A DNA stretch of 64,000 nt from NCBI RefSeq assembly GCF_049568105.1, contig NZ_CP145335.1, positions 1,612,001 through 1,676,000 on the forward strand. Reading direction: 5' to 3'. Source of the stretch: Salinisphaera sp049568105. Its GTDB lineage: Bacteria > Pseudomonadota > Gammaproteobacteria > Nevskiales > Salinisphaeraceae. The position numbers were made by a program, and so were the translations under genes. Positions 1 to 7,900 of the stretch are shown here, piece after piece (the stretch's first letter is position 1; every line of letters starts with the position of its first letter). Below the pieces are notes generated by a model. The model was not told where the DNA came from. It saw nothing but the letters and a program-made list of their open reading frames with translations, and ran no database searches.

Positions 1-322
1 GCCGCGCTCGGGTTGCCGTCACGAAGCGGCGACGCCGCTTCGCCCAGATACCACGTTCGCGTCGCAGGCGGGCGACACGGTGTTTGCCGCACGCGATGCC
101 TTCGCGTTCGAGCGCCGCCCAGCTCTTGCGGTAACCGTACGCCTGTCGAGATGCGGCCTGTATGTCGCTGATCCGCGCCGCAAGCTGCACGTCACGCCGT
201 GATCGCGGCGATGGCCCCCGCCGCTGCCAGGCATAAAAGCCTGATCGGCTGACGCCGAGCACGCAACAGAGTGTTCGGACGCGATGGGCGCTTTGTGCCG
301 ATCGAATAAAGGCGTACTTCAC
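1..322 (-). CDS. IS3-family transposase OrfB, N-terminal part (truncated by window edge)
   Basis: First ~107 codons of the IS3 OrfB integrase-type transposase; the DDE (rve) catalytic domain would lie outside the window. The visible part is the HTH_21 region: SGFYAWQRRGPSPRSRRD, then the family-typical YGYRKSWAALEREGI and KHRVARLRRERGI. A GTG at 322 overlaps the orfA stop (GTGA), but in this family OrfB is normally made as an OrfAB fusion by -1 frameshifting. The frame is open from the slippery site at 351-358 through to the edge with no stop, so the element may be active if the rest is intact. Confidence 0.88.
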   Translation of the reverse strand, partial: MKYAFIRSAQSAHRVRTLCCVLGVSRSGFYAWQRRGPSPRSRRDVQLAARISDIQAASRQAYGYRKSWAALEREGIACGKHRVARLRRERGIWAKRRRRFVTATRAR

Positions 323-621
323 GGCAGCTCGCGCGCGAAGTACGCCGCCGCTTTTTTTAAGATCGCGTTCTCCTCCTTGAGCTGCGCGATCTCGCGGCGA
401 AGGGCCTCGACTTCCGAGTGTTCATCGGCGGGCGCTGGTCGCCCCGGCCCCTGAAACGCCTGATCCTCGCCTTTGGCCCAGAGCTCGGCTTGCCATTTGT
501 AAAGCTGGTTGCGGCGCACGCCCAGCTCGCGAGCGACCTCCGTTGCTTGGCGCCCTGATTCTTCAAATAGCTCCAGCGCCTGGAGCTTGAACTGCTTGGA
601 AAACTGCTTGCGTTTGGCCAT
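319..621 (-). CDS. IS3-family transposase OrfA
   Basis: A 100-residue OrfA. The start at 621 (MAKRKQFSKQFKLQALELFE) is preferred over an upstream ATG because it begins the HTH_Tnp_1 domain and follows AAGGAGATGTCCGC, a good ribosome binding site. An HTH (about residues 10-50: VARELGVRRNQLYKWQAEL) is followed by a leucine zipper (LRREIAQLKEENAILKKA) that mediates OrfA/OrfAB dimerisation in this family. Near its end the minus strand reads TTA AAA AAA GCG: the A7G run (plus-strand T7 at 352-358) is the classic IS3 -1 slippage site and leads straight into the orfB frame. Confidence 0.9.
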   Translation of the reverse strand: MAKRKQFSKQFKLQALELFEESGRQATEVARELGVRRNQLYKWQAELWAKGEDQAFQGPGRPAPADEHSEVEALRREIAQLKEENAILKKAAAYFARELP

Positions 622-685
622 GCGGACATCTCCTTGGGATCGATTGTCCCTTCTCAGTGATGTCCGTGAAAACCGGGCCACTCCA

Positions 686-750
686 GACCACGTTTTATTG
701 CGTTAGTCGGTGAAATCGCTCACTTGGCGGCTTAAAACGTGGTTGTCCCC
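686..750. repeat. REP-like hairpin, interrupted by the IS
   Basis: The arms GACCACGTTTTA (686-697) and TAAAACGTGGTTGTCCCC (733-750) are inverted copies of the same sequence seen in full at 4566-4645. The left arm lacks its expected GGGGACA, because the IS3 end begins exactly there. This suggests the IS inserted into a pre-existing REP palindrome. Such GTGGTCTGTCCCC hairpins resemble those mobilised by REP-associated tyrosine transposases (RAYTs); no RAYT gene is visible in the window. Confidence 0.6.
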
Positions 751-780
751 AAAAATGCCGTGCAAATGCCGCGAGCGGAC

Positions 781-1959
781 TTAACACGGAACGGTTTTAT
801 CGTCCGCCTGGGAGCCGCTGCCTCCTCTTGAGGCTATCCATACCCCGATGAGCGCGAGCACCGACATCACCGCGCCGGCCAGCGGTAACGCCTGATAGCC
901 GAGCCCGGCGGCGATCACCGCGCCGCCCAGGGCCGCACCCACGGCGTTGCCAAGGTTGAAAGCCCCGATATTGACCGCCGAGGCCAGGTTGGGCGCATTG
1001 CCCGCCGCGCCAATGACGCGTATCTGCAGGGGCGGCACGATGGCGAAACTCGTGATGCCCCACAGAAAGATCAGCAGGATTGTCGGTGCTGGAAACGGCA
1101 CCAGCAGGGCAAGGGCGATCAGCACCAACGTTAGGCTGGCAAGCGTAACGAGGAGGGTGCGGTCGACCGAGCGATCGGCATAGTGGCCACCCAGCCAATT
1201 ACCCACCATCAGGCCCAGCCCGTAGACCACAAGCATGACGGTCACGAAGGCCACGGACGCTTCTGCTTCGTGCCGTAACAGTGGCACGATATAAGTGTAG
1301 ACCGTGAACATCGCACTTGCGCCTAGCACGGTGAGCGTCAGCGCCACGATCACCGAAGCGTGCCCAAGCACCTTGAGTTCTGCCAGCGCGCCACCGCCGT
1401 TGGGCGCCGGTCTGTCGGGGAGGGTCAGACGCAGCGCCAGCATGGTGACCAACCCGATTGCGGTAAAGCCCCAAAAGGGCAGCCGCCAGCCGAACTGTTC
1501 ACCCATCCAGGTCGCCAGCGGCACACCCACCACGGTCGCCAGGGTCAGACCCATGAACATCGTCGCGACCGCGCTCGCACCTCGCCCTGGTGCTACCAGG
1601 CTGGCGGCTACGACCGCACCGACACCGAAAAACGCGCCGTGATTGAGCGAGGTGACGATTCTCGCAGCCATCAGCATGCCGTAGCTCTGCGAAAGTGCCG
1701 CCAGCAGGTTTCCTAGCGTGAAAATGGCGGCCAGGCCGATCAGCAGGGAGCGCCGCTTCATCTTTCCGCTGGTTAGCGTCATCAGCGGTGCGCCTACCAT
1801 CACCCCGACCGCATAGGCGCTGATCAACAATCCCGCGATAGGAATGGACACATCGAGATCACCGGCAATCAGCGGCAGCAGGCCCATGGGTGAGAATTCG
1901 CTGATGCCGATACCGAAGGCACCGATGGCGAGCGCAAACAGGGGAGGGTTGAGGGTCAT
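781..1959 (-). CDS. MFS transporter, DHA1-type exporter
   Basis: A 392-residue major facilitator protein with about 12 hydrophobic segments, of the AraJ/YdhP-like drug:H+ antiporter 1 type. The N-terminus (LFALAIGAFGIGISEFSPMG) and the degenerate motif A after TM2 (GAPLMTLTSGKMKRR) fit that branch. It probably exports a small organic compound from the cytoplasm; the substrate cannot be read from sequence. Its ATG overlaps the TGA of the aldo/keto reductase gene (ATGA, 1956-1959), so the two are translationally coupled and likely controlled by the divergent LysR gene. Confidence 0.88.
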   Translation of the reverse strand: MTLNPPLFALAIGAFGIGISEFSPMGLLPLIAGDLDVSIPIAGLLISAYAVGVMVGAPLMTLTSGKMKRRSLLIGLAAIFTLGNLLAALSQSYGMLMAARIVTSLNHGAFFGVGAVVAASLVAPGRGASAVATMFMGLTLATVVGVPLATWMGEQFGWRLPFWGFTAIGLVTMLALRLTLPDRPAPNGGGALAELKVLGHASVIVALTLTVLGASAMFTVYTYIVPLLRHEAEASVAFVTVMLVVYGLGLMVGNWLGGHYADRSVDRTLLVTLASLTLVLIALALLVPFPAPTILLIFLWGITSFAIVPPLQIRVIGAAGNAPNLASAVNIGAFNLGNAVGAALGGAVIAAGLGYQALPLAGAVMSVLALIGVWIASRGGSGSQADDKTVPC

Positions 1960-3011
1960 GCGGAAGCTCCCACAGTCCCGACCAGTCGCGGATTCAACCG
2001 GGCGAATCCCTCCTGGTAGTGGTAAGGCGCGTGCGGATAGGGTGGAAGCGTGTCGCTCGCCGCATCCAGTCGTGCGACCTGCGCCGGTGTCAGCGACCAG
2101 CCCACCGCACCGAGGTTGTCGTGCAGTTGCGCTTCGTTACGCGCGCCGATGATCACGGACGAGACCGTCGGCCGCGCGATGAGCCAGTTGAGGGCAATCT
2201 GCGGAACGCTCTTGCCGGTTTCCGCTGCGATGTCATCGAGCGCATCGACGACTCGGTAGAGATCATCTTCGGCAACCGGGGGCGCGAACTTCGCGGTTTC
2301 GTGGAGGCGGCTGCCTTCGGGAATCGGGCTGTCGCGTCGTACCTTGCCAGTCAACCGGCCCCAGCCGAGCGGGCTCCAGACCAATGCGCCAACGCCCTGA
2401 TCGTTGCCAAGCGGCATCAGATCCGCCTCGTAGTCACGCCCGACCAAGGAGTAATAGACTTGATGAGCGAAGAAACGTGGCCAGCCATGCCGATCGGCCA
2501 GCGCCAAGGCTTTCATCAGCTGCCAGCCGGGGTAATTGGAGACGCCGATATGGCGCAGTTTTCCCTGGCGTACCAGTAGGTCAAGGGTAGCGAGCAGTTC
2601 TTCCGGCGGGGTCGAGGCGTCGTAGGCGTGCAGCTGGAAGACATCGATATAGTCGGTATTCAGCCGACGCAGCGACGCCTCGACGGCACGAATCACCCGC
2701 CCGCGCGAGACGCCCCAGTCCTGTGGCCCGTCGCCCAGAGGCAAACCTGTCTTGGTCGAGATCAGCACCTCATTGCGCCGCCCGCGAATCGCTTCGCCGA
2801 GTATTTCCTCAGAAGCGCCGTTGGAGTAGACGTCCGCGGTATCGAACAGCGTGACACCAGCTTCCAGGCAGATATCGACCAGGCGCCTCGCCTGCGCTGC
2901 GTTGCTGTCGCCCCAGGCGCTGAAGAGCGGCCCCTGGCCGCCGAAAGTGCCCGCCCCAAAACTCAGAACCGGCACCCGCAGCCCCGACGCCCCCAATTGA
3001 CGATATTCCAT
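1956..3011 (-). CDS. Aldo/keto reductase
   Basis: A 351-residue NAD(P)H-dependent aldo/keto reductase reducing carbonyl compounds in the cytosol. The catalytic tetrad is visible: D57 and Y62 (FDTADVYSNG), K87 (ISTKTG) and H128 (FQLHAY). C-terminal cofactor-binding residues are present (SVIIGARNEAQLHDNL). The start at 3011 (MEYRQLGASGLRVPVLSFG) is chosen because it matches the family N-terminus and follows AAAGGAAAGTCACC; the frame stays open upstream but that extension is not family-like. First gene of a two-gene unit with the MFS exporter, divergent from a LysR regulator 88 bp away. It resembles 38961-40025 in this window, but the two are clearly different proteins. Confidence 0.92.
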   Translation of the reverse strand: MEYRQLGASGLRVPVLSFGAGTFGGQGPLFSAWGDSNAAQARRLVDICLEAGVTLFDTADVYSNGASEEILGEAIRGRRNEVLISTKTGLPLGDGPQDWGVSRGRVIRAVEASLRRLNTDYIDVFQLHAYDASTPPEELLATLDLLVRQGKLRHIGVSNYPGWQLMKALALADRHGWPRFFAHQVYYSLVGRDYEADLMPLGNDQGVGALVWSPLGWGRLTGKVRRDSPIPEGSRLHETAKFAPPVAEDDLYRVVDALDDIAAETGKSVPQIALNWLIARPTVSSVIIGARNEAQLHDNLGAVGWSLTPAQVARLDAASDTLPPYPHAPYHYQEGFARLNPRLVGTVGASA

Positions 3012-3099
3012 GGTGACTTTCCTTTGCTGAGATTTCGAGGCAAAGATAAAGGTCTCTTTTGATCGGCAGTAGCCGGTAGCCAAGCCAAGGAGTTTTGAT

Positions 3100-4011
3100 A
3101 TGAACGCACAAGTGCTCTCATCAGCGGACCGCACCCGTGCACTGGAAGTATTTGTGGCAATCGCCGAGGCGGGCAGTTTTTCGGCGGCGGGGCGGCAACT
3201 GGGCATCACGCCTTCGGCGGTCAGCCGCACGGTGCACCGCATTGAGCAGCGCCTCGGCGTGCGGCTGGTGCTGCGCACCACCCGGTCGTTGACGCTGACC
3301 GCAGAGGGCCGAGCCTATCTACAAGCCGCGCGGCGCATCATTTCCGATCTCGATGACACCGAGCAGGCCATCGCCGATCTGGGCGCGCCGCAAGGCCGGC
3401 TCCGGGTCAGCGCTGCCCAGTCGCATGGGCGGCTGTGCGTGGTGCCGCTGTTGAAGGAATTTGCCGCGCGCTATCCGCATATTCTGGTCGATATAAGCCT
3501 GAGCGATGCGGTGGTGGATATAGCCGCCGGCCAAGCGGATGTCGCTATCCGCTTCGGTCCTCTACCCGACAGTTCGTTCAATGCCCGCCGGCTAGGTGAC
3601 AACCGCCGAGTGATTGTCGCCTCGCCCGACTACCTCGCGCGCCACGGCACGCCGCAAATACCGCACGACTTGCACAGCCACAACTGCCTCAACTTCAACT
3701 TCCGTCGCGCCGAGCCCACTTGGCCCTTCCGCGACGAAGGGCGTGACTATGCGCTAAGCGTGTCCGGCAACGTCGAGGCCAACAACGGCGAAACGCTAGG
3801 GCAGCTCGCCACCGCCGGGGTCGGCGTTACGCGGGTGGGCGCTTTCAGCGTGGCCGCCGAAATCGCCGATGGCCGTCTCGTCACACTGCTCGAGGCGTAT
3901 AACCCGGGCGACCGGGAGGAGGTCAATGCGGTTTTCATTGGCGGCGCCCATATGCCCGCTCGAGTGCGCGTCTTCATCGACTTTTTGGCAGACAGGCTGC
4001 GCCATCGATAA
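3100..4011 (+). CDS. LysR-family transcriptional regulator
   Basis: A 303-residue LysR-type regulator. The N-terminal winged HTH is clear (residues about 12-70: FVAIAEAGSFSAAGRQLGIT then SAVSRTVHRIEQRLGVRLVL), followed by the periplasmic-binding-protein-like effector domain. ATG follows AAGGAGTTTTGAT. It is transcribed away from the aldo/keto reductase-MFS operon across a short shared intergenic region (3012-3099), the usual arrangement for a LysR regulator controlling its divergent neighbours. The effector is unknown. Confidence 0.92.
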   Translation: MNAQVLSSADRTRALEVFVAIAEAGSFSAAGRQLGITPSAVSRTVHRIEQRLGVRLVLRTTRSLTLTAEGRAYLQAARRIISDLDDTEQAIADLGAPQGRLRVSAAQSHGRLCVVPLLKEFAARYPHILVDISLSDAVVDIAAGQADVAIRFGPLPDSSFNARRLGDNRRVIVASPDYLARHGTPQIPHDLHSHNCLNFNFRRAEPTWPFRDEGRDYALSVSGNVEANNGETLGQLATAGVGVTRVGAFSVAAEIADGRLVTLLEAYNPGDREEVNAVFIGGAHMPARVRVFIDFLADRLRHR

Positions 4012-4088
4012 CCGTAATCCGGTGACAGCATATTAATCTCGGTGCCGGGCTAATGCTGTCCGATTTATAGGATCAAACCCGTTTTATC

Positions 4089-4172
4089 CTATTCGGCACT
4101 CGCCTTGAAGATCGTCTCAAAACCGCCGTGGATCATGCGTTTGCCGTCGAAGGGCATGTCCAGCTGGCGTAA
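4089..4172 (-). pseudogene. DUF1428 gene remnant (C-terminal fragment)
   Basis: The minus strand encodes LDMPFDGKRMIHGGFETIF followed shortly by a stop (TAG at 4089). MPFDGKRMI.GGFE is the hallmark C-terminal block of DUF1428 proteins (about 115-120 residues, dimeric ferredoxin-like fold, often near stress genes). Only about the last 28 codons remain. The 5' side breaks off at a half-copy of the REP sequence at 4189-4206, and no start or N-terminal part is present, so this is a dead fragment. Confidence 0.7.
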
Positions 4173-4188
4173 TAGGGCGCGTAATAGC

Positions 4189-4206
4189 GGACAGACCACG
4201 ATTTTC
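4189..4206. repeat. Half REP arm (GGACAGACCACGATTTT)
   Basis: One arm of the GGGGACAGACCACG repeat family, without a close partner arm. It lies at the broken 5' side of the DUF1428 remnant. Confidence 0.5.
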
Positions 4207-4393
4207 AAATAACGCGCGCGTACGTTAGAAATTTTGGTTTATCCCGGATTTCGTACGCTCGGCGGTTACGCAGTGGGTATTAGCGGCGCTGTCCGGCAAT
4301 TCGCCACTCGGCTTGGGGCGCTGCCTGTTGCGAGCTCGAGCCGACCGAAGCGTAATCGCACGCTCCGGCCGGGCACAGCGTTACGGCGCGTTG
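4207..4393. other. Intergenic, no gene recognised
   Basis: Short stretch between the half REP arm and the DJ-1 remnant. The small ORFs here have no recognisable product on either strand. Confidence 0.4.
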
Positions 4394-4565
4394 TTACCGG
4401 CTCGCGTTTTGAAGCCAATCACGCAGCGCTTCGCCGACTTTCGTGGCCGACTGGGGGTTCTGCCCGGTTACCAGGCGGCCGTCGACGGTGACTTTTTCAT
4501 TCCAGTCGTCGGCTGCCTCGTGATGCGCGCCGCGCTCGCTTAGGCGGCTGGCCAACAGGAATGTA
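4394..4565 (-). pseudogene. DJ-1/PfpI-family amidotransferase-like remnant
   Basis: About 55 codons on the minus strand ending DGRLVTGQNPQSATKVGEAL...LQNASR. The block V-DG-L-TGQNP-S is the C-terminal signature of DJ-1/PfpI type-1 glutamine amidotransferase-like proteins (normally about 220-230 residues, glyoxalase III or chaperone-like). The nucleophile elbow and the rest of the fold are missing. The open frame continues into a REP hairpin (4566-4645), where homology stops, so the gene appears cut at the repeat. Confidence 0.7.
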
Positions 4566-4645
4566 AGAATCGGGGACAGACCACGGTTTCCGTTCAACGC
4601 AAAACGCTCGAAAGTTAAAAACCGTGGTCTGTCCCCTATTATTCT
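4566..4645. repeat. Complete REP-like hairpin
   Basis: A perfect 18-bp inverted repeat, GGGGACAGACCACGGTTT (4572-4589) and AAACCGTGGTCTGTCCCC (4619-4636), around a 29-nt loop; outer bases AGAAT/ATTCT extend the stem imperfectly. It is the best-preserved member of a family also seen at 686-750, 4189-4206, 9995-10111 and 12333-12371. Likely a RAYT-type REP/BIME element. Confidence 0.75.
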
Positions 4646-4673
4646 TAGAAGTAGCTATCTGTTGCAACACAGC

Positions 4674-5060
4674 TCAGCCGGACGAATCGGTGTCGTGATT
4701 CACAACATACTCGACGACCATTCCGTCAGGATGCTGAAAGCGGGTTTTGGCGCCGACTGGCGTGGATTGCACGGGTTCAAGCTGTTCGGCGCCTTCGGCC
4801 GTCAATTGGCGGCACGCCGATTCGATATCGTCGACTCGAATCGTGAGCTGTGTCGCTTCGAACGGCGCGCGTGCGTCGGGCGCGCCCGCAATGATCAGCA
4901 CCGACACCGTAGAAGAGATCACGGCGGCCAATTCCAGCCCCTTTTCGGGATAGCTGAAGCGCAGGCCGTCCTGGCCGTTCAACAACGTGCGATAGAACGC
5001 CCGGGTATCGTTGAGCGCTTGGTGTCCGGTAAAGATGCGCACATATGTTTCAAGAACCAT
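4674..5060 (-). CDS. VOC-family (glyoxalase-like) protein
   Basis: A 128-residue single-chain VOC protein with two beta-alpha-beta-beta-beta modules: N-terminal VRIFTGHQALNDTRAFYRTL and C-terminal FQHPDGMVVEYVV. Such proteins are metal-dependent lyases or dioxygenases, or binding/resistance proteins. The N-terminal metal position is not an obvious His/Glu, so catalysis is uncertain. It lies 104 bp downstream of the SDR gene on the same strand and may be co-transcribed with it. Confidence 0.8.
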   Translation of the reverse strand: MVLETYVRIFTGHQALNDTRAFYRTLLNGQDGLRFSYPEKGLELAAVISSTVSVLIIAGAPDARAPFEATQLTIRVDDIESACRQLTAEGAEQLEPVQSTPVGAKTRFQHPDGMVVEYVVNHDTDSSG

Positions 5061-5164
5061 CTGGACAACTCCAGACCTTGCAAAACGGCCTTCTACTTTG
5101 GCGCGTGCCGATGGCTGGTCTCACGAGAGAGTGGTCGGCGGTGTCCGGATAGAGCACTGGCCGG

Positions 5165-5920
5165 TTATTGAATCGCGATGCCCGCGTCCCGAGCCCATTC
5201 GACGGCATCCGCACCGGCGGGCAGACGCATCGGCGCATCCGGATCGGTGGCCGCGCGCCATACCGCATCGGCCACATCCGTGGCGTAGGTGACGGGGCCG
5301 GTTTCGTCGGTGATCCGGGCGATGGTCTGCTGGACGAGTTCTGCGTAGTCGGCATTCTCCAGCCCTTGGCGATGCGCGTTGTCGCCGAAGCGCGTCTCGG
5401 GCGAGCGCCCGGGCAGCACGATACGGACATCTATGCCGAACGGCGCCAGTTCGATGGCCATGGAGGCCGAGAACGCGTTCACGGCCGCCTTGCTGGCGGT
5501 ATACATCGAAAGCAGCGGCAACGCCTTGAGCGTAACAGTCGATGTGACGTTGACGATGGTGCCCGCGCCTCGAGAGCGAAACTGCGGCAGCACGGCTTGG
5601 GTCATGGCCATGGTGCCGAGGGTGTTGGTTTCGAACAGCGCGCGCGCCAGGGCCGGCTCGGTGAGTTCGAACGGCGCGGCCGCGCCTACGCCGGCGTTAT
5701 TCACCAGTGCGTCGATGGGGCCGGCGGCCTTGACAGCAGCACCCACGCTGTCCGGGTCGGTCACGTCGAGCGAGAGCACGCGCAGCCGGTCGGATGCCGG
5801 TAACAGGTCGGCTCGCGGCGTACGCATGGTGGCGATGACTTGCCACTCGCGATCGAGGAAATAACGCGCGATTTCCAGCCCGAAGCCGGACGAGCAACCA
5901 GTGATCAGAACCGTTTTCAT
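5165..5920 (-). CDS. SDR-family NAD(P)-dependent oxidoreductase
   Basis: A 251-residue classical short-chain dehydrogenase/reductase. The Rossmann motif TGCSSGFG (7-14), the NNAG motif (74-77), catalytic S127 and Y140-x3-K144 (YTASK) are all present, so it should be an active cytosolic carbonyl/alcohol oxidoreductase. The substrate is not predictable. It is divergent from an AraC-family regulator (TTG start 6021) across about 100 bp, which makes that regulator its likely controller. Confidence 0.92.
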   Translation of the reverse strand: MKTVLITGCSSGFGLEIARYFLDREWQVIATMRTPRADLLPASDRLRVLSLDVTDPDSVGAAVKAAGPIDALVNNAGVGAAAPFELTEPALARALFETNTLGTMAMTQAVLPQFRSRGAGTIVNVTSTVTLKALPLLSMYTASKAAVNAFSASMAIELAPFGIDVRIVLPGRSPETRFGDNAHRQGLENADYAELVQQTIARITDETGPVTYATDVADAVWRAATDPDAPMRLPAGADAVEWARDAGIAIQ

Positions 5921-6020
5921 GAGAACTCCTGCTGGGCAAACGATGAGTTACTCAAGATAGGCGTGGTCAGTCGAACTCGCTACAATCCAAAATCCGATTT
6001 TCTTTGGCGAGAGTCCGGCC

Positions 6021-6929
6021 TTGATCGATCCGTTGGCGGATGTGGTGTCTTTGCTGCGGCCCAGCATGCGGTTTTCCAAGCTGGTTGTCGGTGCGGGGCC
6101 ATGGCGCGTGCATCGCAGTGATCCCGGCGATCTGTTCTATTGCGTGGTGCTGGAAGGCGAGTGCCTGTCTTCGCCCGGCGCCGGGGAACCGATTCATCTG
6201 ATGGCCGGCGATTTCCTGCTGGCACCGTCGGCGCGAGAGATTGTTGCGTCGAGCCGGCCGCCGCCTCCACTGGAGGTGGAGAACCAGCCGGTTGCGCTCG
6301 GCGATGGTGTTTTTCGGCTCGGGCTGGCCGATGCAACGCCCGATGTGCGCATGCTGATCGGCCATTGTCATTTCGAATCGCCCGACGTCGCGCTGCTGGT
6401 TTCGCTATTGCCTAAACGGGTGCACGTGCGCGGCCAGCAGCGGCTCGAGATGCTGGTGAAACTCGTGGGTGAGGAGGCTCGTGCTGATCGTCCGGCGCGT
6501 GACATGGTGCTGTCGCGGCTCCTCGAAGTGTTGATGATCGAAGCCTTGCGGGCCAGCGGCGATAGCTCTGCTTTGCCCGGGCTGGTGCACGGGCTCGCGG
6601 ATGCCCGTCTGGCTAATGCGATACGTGCCATCCATGCCGAACCTACCCGCGCGTGGACGGTGGCCGACCTGGCGGGCCAGGCTGCGCTGTCGCGATCGGC
6701 CTTCTTCGAACGTTTCCGTCGCACTGTGGGGGTGGCCCCGATGGCGTATCTGCTCGCCTGGCGTATGGCGCTGGCTAAACACATGCTGAGAAACGGTCAG
6801 CGGCGTATCGCCGATGTTGCGGAACGCGTTGGCTATAGCTCCGCCAGCACGTTCAGCACTGCCTTTGCGCGCCATATCGGCATGACGCCCACGCAGTATG
6901 CCAAGCATGAGGATTTCGCGCCCTCGTGA
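6021..6929 (+). CDS. AraC-family regulator with N-terminal cupin
   Basis: A 302-residue regulator. Residues 1-180 form a Cupin_6-type ligand domain (DPLADVVSLLRPSMRFSK...GPWRVHRSDPGDLFYCVVLEG), and the C-terminus carries the double HTH of AraC/XylS (WTVADLAGQAALSRSAFFER; IADVAERVGYSSASTFSTAF). The TTG start is preferred because the family N-terminus begins with DPL.DVL; it follows GCGAGAGTCC. The next ATG (6066) would remove a conserved strand. Regulators of this type often control a divergent SDR, as here. Confidence 0.9.
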   Translation: MIDPLADVVSLLRPSMRFSKLVVGAGPWRVHRSDPGDLFYCVVLEGECLSSPGAGEPIHLMAGDFLLAPSAREIVASSRPPPPLEVENQPVALGDGVFRLGLADATPDVRMLIGHCHFESPDVALLVSLLPKRVHVRGQQRLEMLVKLVGEEARADRPARDMVLSRLLEVLMIEALRASGDSSALPGLVHGLADARLANAIRAIHAEPTRAWTVADLAGQAALSRSAFFERFRRTVGVAPMAYLLAWRMALAKHMLRNGQRRIADVAERVGYSSASTFSTAFARHIGMTPTQYAKHEDFAPS

Positions 6930-7227
6930 GCTTGCGAGGACTGCAGAAGCATTGGGGGCAGGTTGAGCTGGCCCGGCTCCCACGGACACCTCGATCAAGC
7001 ACTGGACTTGTCCGGGCTCATTCCGTGCCTAGTCTAGCAATTCAAGATCTGACCCCAGGGCATTGTCTTGACCTTATGGTCGGCCATATTGGACAGCGCG
7101 TGGACGCGGTGTAGGGCAGCTTGGGGAGGTAATGTTTTAACCGATGAGTTGCTGTACGGCCCTAGGCCTGACCTCATGACCCTTTGGGTCGCCCGTCGCC
7201 GGCTTGACCGAAGCGAGCGGCGGGTCG
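6930..7227. other. Intergenic, no gene recognised
   Basis: About 300 bp between convergent genes (AraC regulator and hydrolase). No ORF with recognisable content. The phrase AGATCTGACCCCAGGGCAT near 7046 resembles other short dispersed bacterial repeats but has no second copy that I can see here. Confidence 0.4.
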
Positions 7228-7842
7228 TCAGGCTTCGGGCCGTTGCAGGAAGCGTTGTAGCGCATCGAGTTCCGGCTGCGACACGTCATGCCCGCCGTTG
7301 GTGATCAACGGCTCGACCGCCGTGCCCTGCGTGTGTAGCCACTCGATCAGCGCGTCGGTGAGCGCCGGTGGGCAGATCGGATCGTGGCGGCCGGCGCTGA
7401 CAAATACCCGCAGACCGTCCAGCGCTGGTTGAGCGGGCGGTGTCCACGGAATCAGCGGGTGCAGCAGTGCCACGCGCTCGAACAGCCAGGGTTTTTCGAA
7501 CATCACGGCGGCCAGAATATTGGCGCCGTTGGAATAACCGAGCGCCTGGATCGGCCGGCCGGGATGCGAATCGCGCGTGGCCGCAATGAAGGCTGCCATG
7601 CGCTGCGTGCGCTTGGCCAGATCAGCCATATCGTAGATGCCTTCGCCAGTGCGCCGGAAAAACCGTAGCGCACCGCCTTCGGAGACATCGCCGCGCGGCG
7701 CCACGAGGCCGGCCCGCGGGTTGATCTGCCGGACCAGGTCGATGAACTGGGTTTCGTCGCCGCCGGTGCCGTGAAAGGCCATGACGATGGGGGCATCGGC
7801 TTCACCGGCCTGGCGATAAGCGGTATAGGAGGGTTCGGGCAT
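7228..7842 (-). CDS. Alpha/beta hydrolase, carboxylesterase type (MhqD-like)
   Basis: A 204-residue alpha/beta hydrolase of the phospholipase/carboxylesterase family. The oxyanion segment is FHGTGGDE (24-31), the nucleophile elbow GYSNGAN (S104), the acid D154 (GRHDPICP) and the base H185 (GGHDVS). A GTG immediately before the chosen ATG is an alternative start. It lies 58 bp downstream of the ring-cleaving dioxygenase-like gene on the same strand. In Firmicutes the equivalents mhqD and mhqO are quinone/hydroquinone-stress genes, so a joint role in quinone or catechol detoxification is likely. Confidence 0.85.
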   Translation of the reverse strand: MPEPSYTAYRQAGEADAPIVMAFHGTGGDETQFIDLVRQINPRAGLVAPRGDVSEGGALRFFRRTGEGIYDMADLAKRTQRMAAFIAATRDSHPGRPIQALGYSNGANILAAVMFEKPWLFERVALLHPLIPWTPPAQPALDGLRVFVSAGRHDPICPPALTDALIEWLHTQGTAVEPLITNGGHDVSQPELDALQRFLQRPEA

Positions 7843-7900
7843 CACAGGCTCCGGGTTAGGGCAGCCGAGCGCCGGGGCTCGGCTGCGGTGTGGCGATCAC

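Larger units (their letters stand above)
1..686 (-). mobile_element. IS3-family insertion sequence, 5' part
   Basis: The 5' end of an IS3-family element transcribed leftwards off the window edge. It contains orfA, a slippery A7G motif and the beginning of orfB in the -1 frame. The outer end is placed at about 686 because the minus strand there reads TGGAGTGGCCCGG, a plausible IS3-type terminal repeat beginning with TG, and because the DNA immediately outside (from 686) belongs to a REP hairpin found elsewhere in the window. The exact terminus and target duplication cannot be fixed without the left end. Confidence 0.8.
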
